NCBI GenBank assembly: GCA_963776665.1
Contig: CAVZNQ010000013.1
Coordinates: 310,001-374,000 of the forward strand
Origin: Roseiarcus sp963776665
Lineage (GTDB): Bacteria > Pseudomonadota > Alphaproteobacteria > Rhizobiales > Beijerinckiaceae
DNA length: 64,000 nucleotides
Direction of reading: 5' to 3'
In this document: in pieces, positions 51,586 to 59,973 of the stretch
How positions within the stretch are numbered: position 1 is the first letter of the stretch
How the letters are laid out: every line of letters starts with the position of its first letter
The notes under the pieces: model-generated
Told to the model about the DNA's origin: nothing
What the model saw: only the letters and a program-made list of their open reading frames with translations
The model's database searches: none
Made by a program: the position numbers and the translations under genes

Positions 51586-51606
51586 TGGCCTGATCGAGAT
51601 TTGGCG

Positions 51607-52491
51607 CTACCGCGTCGCTGGCTGACAAAGCCGGCGGCAGAAGTCGTCGAGCTGTTCGAAATCGCGGAAGGCGATGCGAATCTCGCCGCTTCCGTCTGAG
51701 TGCCTTATCGTTACTTTTGTCCCGAGCGCGAGCCCGAGCTTATCCTCAAGGGCAGCCGTGTCGGCGTCGCTGGCCGCGGGCGCCTTGCGCCGCCGGCCTG
51801 TCTTGCCCGGATTCTCGACCAGGCGCTCGATGTCCCGGACCGTCAACCCTTGGGCCACGATGCGGTCGGCGAGCGCGTCCGGGTGGGCGACCGAGAGCAG
51901 CGCGCGCGCATGCCCGGCCGAAATCTGCCCTCCCGCCAGCAGGGCGCGCGTATGTTCCGGCAGGTTGGCGAGCCGCGTGGTGTTGGCGACGTGGCTCCGG
52001 CTCTTGCCGACGACGCGGGCGATGTCGCCGTGCGAATAGCCGTAGTCCGCGCCGAGCTGGGCATAGCCCGCGGCTTCCTCGAGCGCATTGAGGTCGGCGC
52101 GCTGCACGTTCTCGACAATGGCGATCTCGAGCGCCTCCCGGTCGCCGGCCTCGACGACGATGACCGGGATATCGTGGCGCCCGGCTCTTTGCGCGGCCCG
52201 CCAGCGCCGCTCGCCGGCGATGATCTCGTAGGCGTCGGCCACGCGGGGAATCGGTCGCACGACGACCGGCTGGATGACCCCCCGCTCCTTGATCGAGGCG
52301 GCGAGCTCGTCGAGTTCGGCGTCGTCGAACCGTTTTCGCGGGTTGCGCGGATTTGGCCGCAGGAACTCCACCGGCATCCTCCGCGCGCCGCCCCCGAACT
52401 CCGCGGCTTCTTCGTTCGCGGCTCCGAGCAAGGCGGCGAGACCGCGGCCCAGTCGAGGCCGTTGTTCGGTTCGGCTCGTGTCTTCGGCCAT
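51607..52491 (-). CDS. parB: chromosome partitioning protein ParB
   Basis: Centromere-binding CTPase of 294 residues that loads on parS and spreads. The N-terminal RPRLGRGLAALLG, the ParB/Srx core with IIAGERRWRAAQRAG and ENVQRADLNALEEA, the HTH region GDIARVVGKSRSHVANTTRLANLP and a C-terminal dimerisation domain (GTKVTIRHSDGSGEIRIAFRDFEQLDDFCRRL) are present. ATG 52491 has GGAG ahead. A repeat doublet separates it from parA. Confidence 0.96.
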   Translation of the reverse strand: MAEDTSRTEQRPRLGRGLAALLGAANEEAAEFGGGARRMPVEFLRPNPRNPRKRFDDAELDELAASIKERGVIQPVVVRPIPRVADAYEIIAGERRWRAAQRAGRHDIPVIVVEAGDREALEIAIVENVQRADLNALEEAAGYAQLGADYGYSHGDIARVVGKSRSHVANTTRLANLPEHTRALLAGGQISAGHARALLSVAHPDALADRIVAQGLTVRDIERLVENPGKTGRRRKAPAASDADTAALEDKLGLALGTKVTIRHSDGSGEIRIAFRDFEQLDDFCRRLCQPATR

Positions 52492-52511
52492 TTCTGCTCC
52501 TCTTCGCAACC

Positions 52512-52586
52512 TGTCATTCCCGCGAACGCGGGAATCCAGCGTCGCCGCGGCTAGAAGTCCGGATACCCGCGTTCGCGGGTATGACA
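52512..52586. repeat. REP-like inverted doublet in the parA-parB gap
   Basis: Two 26-base arms (52512-52537 and 52561-52586) are inverted copies that differ at only two positions. Each is itself a palindrome around CCCGCGAACGCGGG and ends in TGTCAT / ATGACA. A 23-base spacer lies between. The layout is that of REP doublets (BIME) spread by RAYT transposases; none is encoded in this window. Confidence 0.8.
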
Positions 52587-52608
52587 ATGGGTCCGCAATG
52601 GCGATCCT

Positions 52609-53454
52609 CTAAGCCGCGCGCCAACGCCCCTCGCGCTGAATGACCTCGGACGCGAGCTTGAGATAGGCTTGGCTGCCGGCGCATTTGAGGTCGTAAAGCA
52701 AGGCCGGTTTCCCATGCGACGGCGCCTCGGAGAGGCGGACATTGCGGGGAATGACGGTCTCGTAGACCTTGTCGCCCATATAGGCGCGGACGTCGGCGAC
52801 GACCTGCCCCGCGAGGCTGTTGCGAGGATCGTACATGGTCAGCACGACGCCATGAATCGCGAGAGCAGGGTTCAGCGTGCGACGAACCTGCTCGACAGTG
52901 GTCAGCAACTGGGACAGCCCTTCGAGGGCGAAGAATTCACACTGCAGCGGCACGACGACCGCGTCCGCGGCGGCGAGCGCGTTGACGGTGAGAAGATTGA
53001 GCGACGGCGGGCAATCGACCACCACATAGGTCACGGAATCGGGACGGCCGGCGGTCGTGTCGCCATACGCCCGGAGCGCATTGCGCAGCTTGTAGGAGCG
53101 ATCCTCGTGGGCGGCGATTTCCAGCTCTACGCCAAGAAGATCCATGGTCGAGGGCGCGAGGAAGAGGCGCGGCACGGCGGTCGGCATGATGACGTCGCGC
53201 AAGGCCCGTTCGCCCACCAGCATGTCATAGCTCGAGGTGAGGCGGGATTTGCGGTCGATGCCGAGCCCGGTCGAGGCGTTGCCCTGGGGATCGAGATCAA
53301 TGATGAGAACCCGCTCGCCGATAGCGGCGAGCGCGGTGCCGAGATTGATGGCGGTCGTCGTCTTGCCGACCCCGCCCTTCTGGTTCGCCAGCGCGAGAAC
53401 GCGCGGGCGCGCCCCGGCGCTGGGCTCGCGGACGAGGGGAGGAGTCGCGTTCAT
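52609..53454 (-). CDS. parA: chromosome partitioning ATPase ParA
   Basis: Walker ATPase of 281 residues that moves ParB-parS complexes. Deviant Walker A NQKGGVGKTTTAINL, then IDLDPQGNASTGLGI, VVVDCPPSLNLLTVNALAAADAVVVPLQCEFFALEGLSQLL. It follows rsmG by 12 bases and precedes parB by a 117-base gap that contains the REP doublet. Confidence 0.97.
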   Translation of the reverse strand: MNATPPLVREPSAGARPRVLALANQKGGVGKTTTAINLGTALAAIGERVLIIDLDPQGNASTGLGIDRKSRLTSSYDMLVGERALRDVIMPTAVPRLFLAPSTMDLLGVELEIAAHEDRSYKLRNALRAYGDTTAGRPDSVTYVVVDCPPSLNLLTVNALAAADAVVVPLQCEFFALEGLSQLLTTVEQVRRTLNPALAIHGVVLTMYDPRNSLAGQVVADVRAYMGDKVYETVIPRNVRLSEAPSHGKPALLYDLKCAGSQAYLKLASEVIQREGRWRAA

Positions 53455-53466
53455 GGGCTTTGGTTC

Positions 53467-54114
53467 TCAGCTATGGCGAATCCTGAGGATCGCCGACCTT
53501 GCGTCAACCAGGCTCGGAAGGACTTCGATTGCATAGAGAGGCGCCTCCGGCAGCGCCGCAACTTGGTCTCTAGCTGATTCGCCGCGCGGAAACACGCCGA
53601 CTGCGCCACGCTCGATCCACGTTCTGGCCAGTTTGAGCGTCAGCGGCAAGGGGGCGAAGGCGCGCGCGGTGACGGCGTCCACAGCTCCGAGGCTCGCGGC
53701 GTCGATCGCTTCGACCCGCTGAGGGTGGATGGTCGCCGCGGCTCCGGTGGCGCGAACCGCCTCGCGCAGGAAGGCGCATTTGCGCTGGTCGCTTTCGATG
53801 CAATGGACAACGGCGCCGGGAACGCCGGCGAGCTGGATCCCGATCACAAGGCCCGGAAAGCCGGCCCCGGAACCCATGTCGATCCAGCGGTTGGCCGCTG
53901 GCGCGAGGGCGAGGAGCTGCGCGGAATCAGCGATGTGACGGGTCCAGATGGTCGGGAAGGTCGATTCGGCGATGAGATTGGTTCTCTTTCGCCAGCGGGC
54001 GAGCAGATCGACGTAGGCAGCGAGGCGGTCCCCTGTTTCACGTGAAACAGGGACGAGGCGCTGGGCTTGCCGCCGGTCCTCGTCCAATGGGTCGTCCAAA
54101 GCCCTTCTCCGCAT
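53467..54114 (-). CDS. rsmG: 16S rRNA (guanine527-N7)-methyltransferase
   Basis: SAM-dependent methylase of 215 residues (GidB). WIDMGSGAGFPGLVIG is the SAM site and the start of the conserved part is YVDLLARWRKRTNL. Codons 23-27 (VSRET) are formed by the exact parS site at 54034-54049. It is the first gene before parA. Confidence 0.94.
   Translation of the reverse strand: MRRRALDDPLDEDRRQAQRLVPVSRETGDRLAAYVDLLARWRKRTNLIAESTFPTIWTRHIADSAQLLALAPAANRWIDMGSGAGFPGLVIGIQLAGVPGAVVHCIESDQRKCAFLREAVRATGAAATIHPQRVEAIDAASLGAVDAVTARAFAPLPLTLKLARTWIERGAVGVFPRGESARDQVAALPEAPLYAIEVLPSLVDARSAILRIRHS
54034..54049. promoter_or_regulatory. parS site 1 (inside rsmG)
   Basis: TGTTTCACGTGAAACA, the exact 16-bp consensus bound by ParB, lies in the 5' coding part of rsmG as in several other bacteria. 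Confidence 0.95.
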
Positions 54115-54481
54115 CGGCCGCGAGTATGGGCGCGAGAATAGCGTCGCTAATGCGACTCTGGCGCAATAAAACCCAAGTCAGGCGCAATAAAATCCAAGCC
54201 CGGCGCAACATAATCCAAGCCCGGCGCAACAAAAACCAAATTGGCCGCAACAAAAACCAAATAACTTATTGCTATTTATCAAGGGGTTAGGTCGATTCGC
54301 GGCCGTTTCGCCCTGCCGCCCTCGCGCCCCACGCTGGCCAATCCTCTGAAGCTCTCCTCTCCGCTGGCGAGGCTATGACCCGACGACGCGCAAATGCAGA
54401 ATAACAGAATCTTCTGTTTATCGCAAGCAATTGTCGGCCCTGACCGACGATAAGCGCGCCCGCGACCGGCGCCGCGCGCCG
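54115..54481. other. mnmG-rsmG intergenic region
   Basis: The 367 bases hold the 21-bp array (54160-54264), an AT-rich patch right after it (to about 54282), and near 54403-54418 the inverted repeat AACAGAA-TC-TTCTGTT. On the minus strand TTGCGA, 17 bases and TATTCT (about 54426-54398) give a plausible rsmG promoter that overlaps this repeat. No gene is convincing. Confidence 0.55.
54160..54264. repeat. five 21-bp tandem repeats (iteron-like)
   Basis: Five adjacent units of exactly 21 bases start at 54160, 54181, 54202, 54223 and 54244. Units share GGCGCAA then A-rich bases and CCAA, with units 1-3 ending in AAG(T/C)C(A/C/C) and units 4-5 diverging at the 3' end. The 21-base step is two helical turns, so any bound protein would sit on one face of the DNA. 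The last unit runs into an AT-rich stretch. It starts 110 bases from parS. Confidence 0.85.
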
Positions 54482-56350
54482 CTACGCGCCGGGAGCGGCC
54501 GGATTGCGCGCAGCCCGCCGCGCATGGGCGGCGAGCAGGGTCAGCGCCGCCGGGGTCACGCCCTCGATGCGCCCGGCCTGGCTCAGGCTCGCTGGGCGCG
54601 CCGCGGCGAATTTGTGCCGGATCTCGTTCGACAGCCCGGACAACCGCTCGTAGTCGAGGTCGGGCGGGAGGGTCATCGACTCATCGCGCCGGTAGCGGGC
54701 GACGTCCTCGGCTTGCCGATCGAGGTAAACCGCGTATTTGGCGTCGGCCTCGAGTCGCGGGACGAGGGCGGATGGAATTTCGGCCAGTTGCGGCCAGACC
54801 CGCGCCAGCACGGCGAGCGGAAACTGCGACTGCGCCGCCAGTTCGAACGCCGAGCGACGAACGCCGTCGCGGTTGACGGCGAGGCCCTGCTCGGCCAGCG
54901 CCTGCGGCGTTGCGGTTGCGGCGCCGAGCATCGCCCGAGCCCGGTTCAGGCGGTCCCGGGTCTCGCCGAAGGCGCGCGCCCGCTCGGACCCGACGCAGCC
55001 GAGCGCCATGCCCTTCGCCGTCAGCCGCTCGTCGGCGTTATCGGCGCGCAGCGACAGGCGGAACTCGGCGCGCGAGGTGAACATGCGATAGGGCTCGCTC
55101 ACCCCGTGGGTCGTCAGGTCGTCGATCATCACCCCGAGATAGGATTCGGCGCGGTCGAAGGTCGCGAGCGTCTGGCCGCCGGCCTTGCGCGCGGCGTTGA
55201 TCCCCGCCAGCACGCCTTGCGCCGCCGCCTCCTCGTAGCCGGTGGTGCCGTTGATCTGTCCGGCCAGGAAGAGGCCATTGAGCCGGCGCGCCTCGAGCGT
55301 CGGGCCGAGCCCGCGGGGGTCGATATAGTCATATTCGATCGCGTAGCCGGGACGGACGATGCGGGCCCGCTCGAGCCCCGGAATCGTCGCCACCATCGCG
55401 GCCTGCGTCTCCGCCGGCAGCGAGGTCGAAATCCCGTTCGGATAGACGGTCGGGTCGTCGACGCCCTCGGGTTCGAGAAAAATCTGATGGCTGTCGCGGT
55501 CGGCGAAGCGGAGGACCTTGTCCTCGATCGACGGACAATAGCGCGGACCGCGGCCCGAGATCGCGCCGGAATAGACCGCCGAGCGATGCGAATCCGCGCG
55601 CACGATGCGATGGGTCTCGGCCGTGGTGCGGGTGATATGGCAGGGGAGCTGCGGCGCGGTCGCCGCGGTCGTCAGCGAGGAGAAGAATTCGGGCTCAGCG
55701 TCGCCGTGCTGGATTTCGAGCCGGGCCCAGTCGATCGTCGCGCCGTCGAGGCGGGGCGGGGTGCCGGTCTTCAGCCGCGCGAGCGCGAACCCGGCTGCGT
55801 CAAGGCTCTGCGCCAGCGAGACCGAGGGCGCGTCGCCGAAGCGCCCGGCCGGAGTCCGCTGGTCGCCGAGATGGATGATTCCGCGCAGGAACGTGCCGGT
55901 GGTGAGGACGACGGCGCGGCAGGCGATCGCGCGGCCGTCGGCGAGTTCAACGCCTGTCACCGCGCCCGCCCCGGAAAGGATGCGGGCGGCTTCGCCTTCG
56001 ACGACGGTGAGATTCGCCGTCTCGGCGATCAGGTCCTGGATCGCGCGCCGATAGAGCTTGCGGTCGGCCTGGGCGCGCGGTCCCTGGACGGCCGGACCCT
56101 TGCGGCGATTGAGGACGCGAAACTGGATGCCCGCCCGGTCGGCGGCGCGCGCCATGACGCCGTCGAGCGCGTCGATCTCGCGCACCAGATGGCCTTTGCC
56201 AAGGCCGCCGATAGCCGGGTTGCACGACATTTCGCCGATTGTCGCGACGCGGTGAGTCACCAGCGCGGTTGAGGCGCCCGAGCGCGCTGCGGCGGTCGCC
56301 GCCTCGCAGCCGGCATGGCCGCCGCCAATGACAATAACGTCAAATCGCAT
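54482..56350 (-). CDS. mnmG: tRNA uridine-5-carboxymethylaminomethyl(34) modification enzyme MnmG
   Basis: FAD protein of 622 residues that, with MnmE, modifies U34 of several tRNAs. The dinucleotide motif VIGGGHAGCEAA is at the N-terminus; CNPAIGGLGKGHLVREIDALDG, LTTGTFLRGIIHLG and RAEFRLSLRADNADERLT are conserved marks. It starts 39 bases after mnmE ends, with parS site 2 between. Confidence 0.97.
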   Translation of the reverse strand: MRFDVIVIGGGHAGCEAATAAARSGASTALVTHRVATIGEMSCNPAIGGLGKGHLVREIDALDGVMARAADRAGIQFRVLNRRKGPAVQGPRAQADRKLYRRAIQDLIAETANLTVVEGEAARILSGAGAVTGVELADGRAIACRAVVLTTGTFLRGIIHLGDQRTPAGRFGDAPSVSLAQSLDAAGFALARLKTGTPPRLDGATIDWARLEIQHGDAEPEFFSSLTTAATAPQLPCHITRTTAETHRIVRADSHRSAVYSGAISGRGPRYCPSIEDKVLRFADRDSHQIFLEPEGVDDPTVYPNGISTSLPAETQAAMVATIPGLERARIVRPGYAIEYDYIDPRGLGPTLEARRLNGLFLAGQINGTTGYEEAAAQGVLAGINAARKAGGQTLATFDRAESYLGVMIDDLTTHGVSEPYRMFTSRAEFRLSLRADNADERLTAKGMALGCVGSERARAFGETRDRLNRARAMLGAATATPQALAEQGLAVNRDGVRRSAFELAAQSQFPLAVLARVWPQLAEIPSALVPRLEADAKYAVYLDRQAEDVARYRRDESMTLPPDLDYERLSGLSNEIRHKFAAARPASLSQAGRIEGVTPAALTLLAAHARRAARNPAAPGA

Positions 56351-56364
56351 TCAGAACGCCACCC

Positions 56365-56380
56365 TGTTTCACGTGAAACA
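56365..56380. promoter_or_regulatory. parS site 2 (between mnmE and mnmG)
   Basis: A second exact TGTTTCACGTGAAACA, 2331 bases from the first, in the 39-base gap between mnmE and mnmG. Confidence 0.95.
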
Positions 56381-56389
56381 CCCTGTCGG

Positions 56390-57739
56390 CTATTTCCCAA
56401 CGCAGAGTCGTGCAAATATCTCGCCGAGCACGTCTTCCGCGCCGATGCGTCCGACCACGCGATCCATCGCCGCGGCGGCGCGCCGGAGGTCCTCGGCGAT
56501 CAGCTCCCATTCCGCCGCATCGGGCCCCAGCGTCGCAGCCAGGGCGTCGCGGGCGTCCTGAAACGCGCGTCGGTGCCGTTCGAGCGTGATGAGGGCAGGC
56601 TCGCGCGACGACAAGCGCTCTTCGGCCAGATCCGCCAGGGCGTCAAGCAGTTGATCGACGCCGGCGCCCGTTTTGGCCGAAATGGCGAATTTCGCCGCCG
56701 CGGCGGCCGGGGCGCTCGCCTCGCCGAGGTCGATCTTGGTCCGGACGCTGAGGGTCTGAGAACCAAAACTCGGCGTCTCCGCGCCGGCGCCGTCGTCCAG
56801 CCAAAGCGTCAGGTCCGCGCCCGCCGCCCGCCGCCGCGCCCGCGCCACGCCTTCCTGCTCGATCGGATCGGCGCTGTCGCGAATGCCGGCGGTATCGACC
56901 AAAGTCACCGGGTAGCCGCGCAGATCGAGAAACACCTCGATCAGATCGCGGGTCGTCCCGGGGATCGGCGAGATGATGGCGACCTCCCGTCCGGCCAGCG
57001 CGTTCATGAGCGTCGACTTGCCGACATTGGGGGGCCCCGCGATGACCACGGTGAAACCCTCCCGCAGACGTTCGGCGGCGCCCGCGGTCGCGAGCGCCCG
57101 GTCGATCCGCCCGATTGCCGCCCGCGCCCGGCTTTTGACCAATTCCAGCGTCAAAGCATCGGCGTCCTCTACGTCGGAAAAATCGATCTGCGCCTCGACG
57201 GCGGCCATCGCCTCGACGAGGGAGGCGCGAATCGCCTCGCACTCGCGGCTCAGCGCGCCGCCGGCGATCCGCTGAGCCTGTCGCCGTTGCGCCTCGGTCT
57301 CCGCCTCCACCAGATCGGCAAGCCCTTCGACTTCCGTCAGATCGATCTTGCCGTTGACGAAGGCGCGCCAGGCGAACTCGCCCGGTTCGGCGGACCGCAC
57401 TCCGGGAACGACGGCCAGCGCTCTTACAACGGCTGCGGTGACCGCCCGACCCCCGGTGACGCCGACCTCCGCCATCTCCTCGCCGGTGAAACTGCGCGGC
57501 GCCTGAAACCGGATGACCAACGCCCGGTCGAGCGGTTCGCCGGAATAGGGCCGCCGCAAAGTAACAAGGACGGCCCGGCGATCAGGAAATTCGGCTCCCG
57601 GCGCAATCGCCGCGAGCGCCGCCGAACAGCCGGGGCCGGAAATCCGCAGAACCGCGATCGCCGCGCGGCCGACCCCGGACGCCGGGGCGAAGATCGTATC
57701 GTGCTCGCGCGCGAACGCTGTCACGCCCGGCCCGCTCAA
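56390..57739 (-). CDS. mnmE: tRNA modification GTPase MnmE
   Basis: GTPase of 449 residues, partner of MnmG. The N-terminal folate-binding domain begins DTIFAPASGVGRAAIAVLRISG; the G domain has GPPNVGKSTLMNAL, DTAGIRDSADPIE and KIDLGEA; the C-terminus ends LCVGK, the C-(I/L/V)-GK motif with the essential Cys. The order mnmE-mnmG-rsmG-parA-parB-holA is the classic alphaproteobacterial one except for the extra small gene before holA. Confidence 0.96.
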   Translation of the reverse strand: MSGPGVTAFAREHDTIFAPASGVGRAAIAVLRISGPGCSAALAAIAPGAEFPDRRAVLVTLRRPYSGEPLDRALVIRFQAPRSFTGEEMAEVGVTGGRAVTAAVVRALAVVPGVRSAEPGEFAWRAFVNGKIDLTEVEGLADLVEAETEAQRRQAQRIAGGALSRECEAIRASLVEAMAAVEAQIDFSDVEDADALTLELVKSRARAAIGRIDRALATAGAAERLREGFTVVIAGPPNVGKSTLMNALAGREVAIISPIPGTTRDLIEVFLDLRGYPVTLVDTAGIRDSADPIEQEGVARARRRAAGADLTLWLDDGAGAETPSFGSQTLSVRTKIDLGEASAPAAAAAKFAISAKTGAGVDQLLDALADLAEERLSSREPALITLERHRRAFQDARDALAATLGPDAAEWELIAEDLRRAAAAMDRVVGRIGAEDVLGEIFARLCVGK

Positions 57740-57763
57740 GACGAAGGGGCGAAGGAGCGTCCG

Positions 57764-58270
57764 TCAGTCGCGCGCGGACCCGCCGACGGCTTCCGGCGCC
57801 TGGCCGACCGCGCCGCCCGGCCGTGCTGGCGCGGGCTGGTTCCATTGTGGCGTGCAGACGACATACTGGTCGGCGACGGCCTCGTGGTCACCCTGCTTTT
57901 CGCGCTGGAAATAGAGATAGCAGATGCTGAGGGCGCCGGTGCGGTAATCGACCCGGAACACGCCGCCTTCCTGCTCGTGCCGGGTGGCGATGAGGCCATA
58001 ATCGCTGGGCTCCTGCTTCGTCGCGCCCTCGCCGCCGCGGTAGCAGGACGTGATCCCGAACGCGCCCGGCCCGACCTCGGCGCGGCCCGGATTGTGAGCG
58101 AATTGGCACGCGACGACATCGCCGGTCAATTTATCCAATCGATAGACCAAGGATAGATTGATCTGCGGCGCGGCCAGAAACTCGTAGTTGGGCTGGGCCG
58201 CGCCGGCGGGCGCCCCCAAAACGCACGCCGCCAACGCCGCCATCGCGATTGCCGAAGTCTTCGCCGCCAT
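57764..58270 (-). CDS. secreted hypothetical protein
   Basis: Protein of 168 residues with a clear signal peptide (KTSAIAMAALAACVLGAPAGAA, cleavage near residue 24). The mature part has NLSLVYRLDKLTGDVVACQF and GVFRVDYRTGALSICYLYF, two similar phrases of Tyr-Arg, Thr-Gly and a Cys about 20 residues apart in function, which suggests two related strands units; the tail is Pro/Gly-rich. ATG 58270 is preferred over GTG 58297, which has no ribosome site. I do not know the family. Confidence 0.72.
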   Translation of the reverse strand: MAAKTSAIAMAALAACVLGAPAGAAQPNYEFLAAPQINLSLVYRLDKLTGDVVACQFAHNPGRAEVGPGAFGITSCYRGGEGATKQEPSDYGLIATRHEQEGGVFRVDYRTGALSICYLYFQREKQGDHEAVADQYVVCTPQWNQPAPARPGGAVGQAPEAVGGSARD

Positions 58271-58355
58271 TGCTCCGCTCCGCGACCCGCGAATCACCTG
58301 AGGTCAAGTGTAACCAAGCCTCCTGACAAATGGTTAAGATCGAACCAAACCGCGG

Positions 58356-58985
58356 TCACGCCGCCAGGATCTCCTTGGAGGCCACGGTCGAATCGGGGTT
58401 GAGGCGATAGACGAGCGGGACGCCGGTCGCGAGCTCCATGCTGGGAATGGTTTCCGGCGTCAGGCGGTCGAGCACCATGACCAGCGCGCGCAGCGAGTTG
58501 CCGTGAGCCGCCACAATGACCCGCTTGCCGCCGAGCACCGCCGGGAGAATATTCTGACAATAGTAGGGAAGCGCGCGGGCGACGGTGTCCTTGAGACTTT
58601 CCCCGCCGGGTGGCTGGACATCATAGCTGCGCCGCCATTTGTGGACCTGCTCCTCACCCCATTTCTTGCGCGCATCGTCCTTGTTGAGGCCGACGAGTTC
58701 GCCGTAGTCGCGCTCGTTGAGCGCCTGGTCCCGTTTTTCCGTCAGGCCGGATTGCCCCATCTCCGCCAGCGCAAGGGCGAGCGTGTGCTGGGCCCGGATG
58801 AGGGCCGAGGTGAAGGCGAGGTCGAATGTCACGCGGTGCGCCTTGAGGCGCCGGCCGGCCTCCTTGGCCTCCTCGACGCCAGCGGGCGACAGATCCACAT
58901 CGCGCCAGCCCGTAAACAGATTCTTGAGGTTCCATTCGCTCTGGCCATGGCGCAACAGGACCAGGAGGCGATCGTTGGCGGGCAT
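58356..58985 (-). CDS. gpmA: 2,3-bisphosphoglycerate-dependent phosphoglycerate mutase
   Basis: Histidine phosphatase-fold mutase of 209 residues interconverting 2- and 3-phosphoglycerate. Phospho-acceptor His is in LVLLRHGQSEWN; LNERDYGELVGLNKDDARKKWGEEQ and VIVAAHGNSLRALVM carry the other catalytic residues. The size fits the short alphaproteobacterial form, which lacks the C-terminal tail of the E. coli enzyme. Confidence 0.94.
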   Translation of the reverse strand: MPANDRLLVLLRHGQSEWNLKNLFTGWRDVDLSPAGVEEAKEAGRRLKAHRVTFDLAFTSALIRAQHTLALALAEMGQSGLTEKRDQALNERDYGELVGLNKDDARKKWGEEQVHKWRRSYDVQPPGGESLKDTVARALPYYCQNILPAVLGGKRVIVAAHGNSLRALVMVLDRLTPETIPSMELATGVPLVYRLNPDSTVASKEILAA

Positions 58986-59068
58986 TTTGGCTTCACCGGT
59001 TCGAGGATCCGTAGGCCAACTCTAGAAGCACGCGGAATGGGCGGCGCCAACCGGAAAACCGATTGCGG

Positions 59069-59815
59069 TCATTCAAAATGGATTTGCCGGCGGGCGCTCG
59101 GCGCGAGAACGGGCTTGAGAGGGGGCAGCCGCGCGCGGGCGACCGCCCGGACGCCGACGGGACGATAGACCTGTTTGATCGCCTCGACGATGTGGACGCC
59201 GGCGAAAGGAAGTCCGAGCGCCGCGCCGACGCGCTCGATCGTCGGCGCGGCGCGGATCATGAACGGCCGCCCGACCGGCGGCGCATAAAGCGCCTCGCCC
59301 CAGAAGATCGGCGAGAACTCAGCCCGATGCAGGAGATCGCGGAGTTGCGGCTTCGAAAAGGGCTGGCCCTGGCCGTAGGGCGTGCTGTCCGCGCGCGCCC
59401 AGACGCCCCGGCGGGAGGGAACGATGACGAGGATTCGTCCCTCGGGCGCGGTGACGCGCCACAGCTCCTCGAGCAGCACGTCCGGCCGGTCGGCCGCCTC
59501 GAGAGCGTGGGCCAGGAGCAGGCGATCGACCGAGCCGTCGGGGAGCGGCAGCATTTGCGTGTCCACGAGCGCAGCCGAGCAGCGTCCGCCGCCCGGCCAG
59601 ATCACGACGCCCTGTTCCGCCGGCATCAAGGCGAGGCATCGCTTCGCGCCGTCGCGGAATCGGTCGAGATACGGCGTTCCGTAACCCACGGCGGCAAGGG
59701 AAAGGCCGACGCCGTTGTCCCAACGCTCGCGCAAGACCCGCCCAATCAGTCGTCGAGCGACAGAGCCCAGGGGCGAACCGTAAAAGCTCTGCAGATTGTG
59801 GACGTCGAGAGGCAT
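59069..59815 (-). CDS. class I SAM-dependent methyltransferase-like protein
   Basis: Protein of 248 residues of the Methyltransf_11 type. LSLAAVGYGTPYLDRFRDGAKRCLALMPAEQGVVIWP takes the place of the usual glycine-rich SAM loop and is poorly conserved, while LPLPDGSVDRLLLAHALEAADRPDVLLEELWRVTAPEGRILVIVPSRRG fits well. Homologues are often found next to gloB in alphaproteobacteria; the substrate is unknown. ATG 59815 gives the usual LDVHNLQSFYGSPLG start; a longer frame to 59911 is open. Confidence 0.82.
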   Translation of the reverse strand: MPLDVHNLQSFYGSPLGSVARRLIGRVLRERWDNGVGLSLAAVGYGTPYLDRFRDGAKRCLALMPAEQGVVIWPGGGRCSAALVDTQMLPLPDGSVDRLLLAHALEAADRPDVLLEELWRVTAPEGRILVIVPSRRGVWARADSTPYGQGQPFSKPQLRDLLHRAEFSPIFWGEALYAPPVGRPFMIRAAPTIERVGAALGLPFAGVHIVEAIKQVYRPVGVRAVARARLPPLKPVLAPSARRQIHFE

Positions 59816-59973
59816 CGAGATCCGCCGGATCCAAGGGCGGCGACTTTGAACGACCGCTCGACCTTTCGCAATCGCCGGGCGAAGGCTGGCAGTCTCGCCG
59901 ACGAAAGACATTGGGCGCGGGTCCGGCTATATTGGGCGCGCCCCCGAACCCGGATTGCCGAAGTTCACCCGTC

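Noticed and set aside
54038..54253. Small gene encoding heptad repeats (minus strand) across the 21-bp array
   Set aside because: The open frame follows simply from the 21-base period being divisible by three; it overlaps rsmG out of frame and has no good ribosome site.
54160..54264. CRISPR array
   Set aside because: The repeats are directly adjacent with no spacers, only 21 bases long and there are no cas genes.
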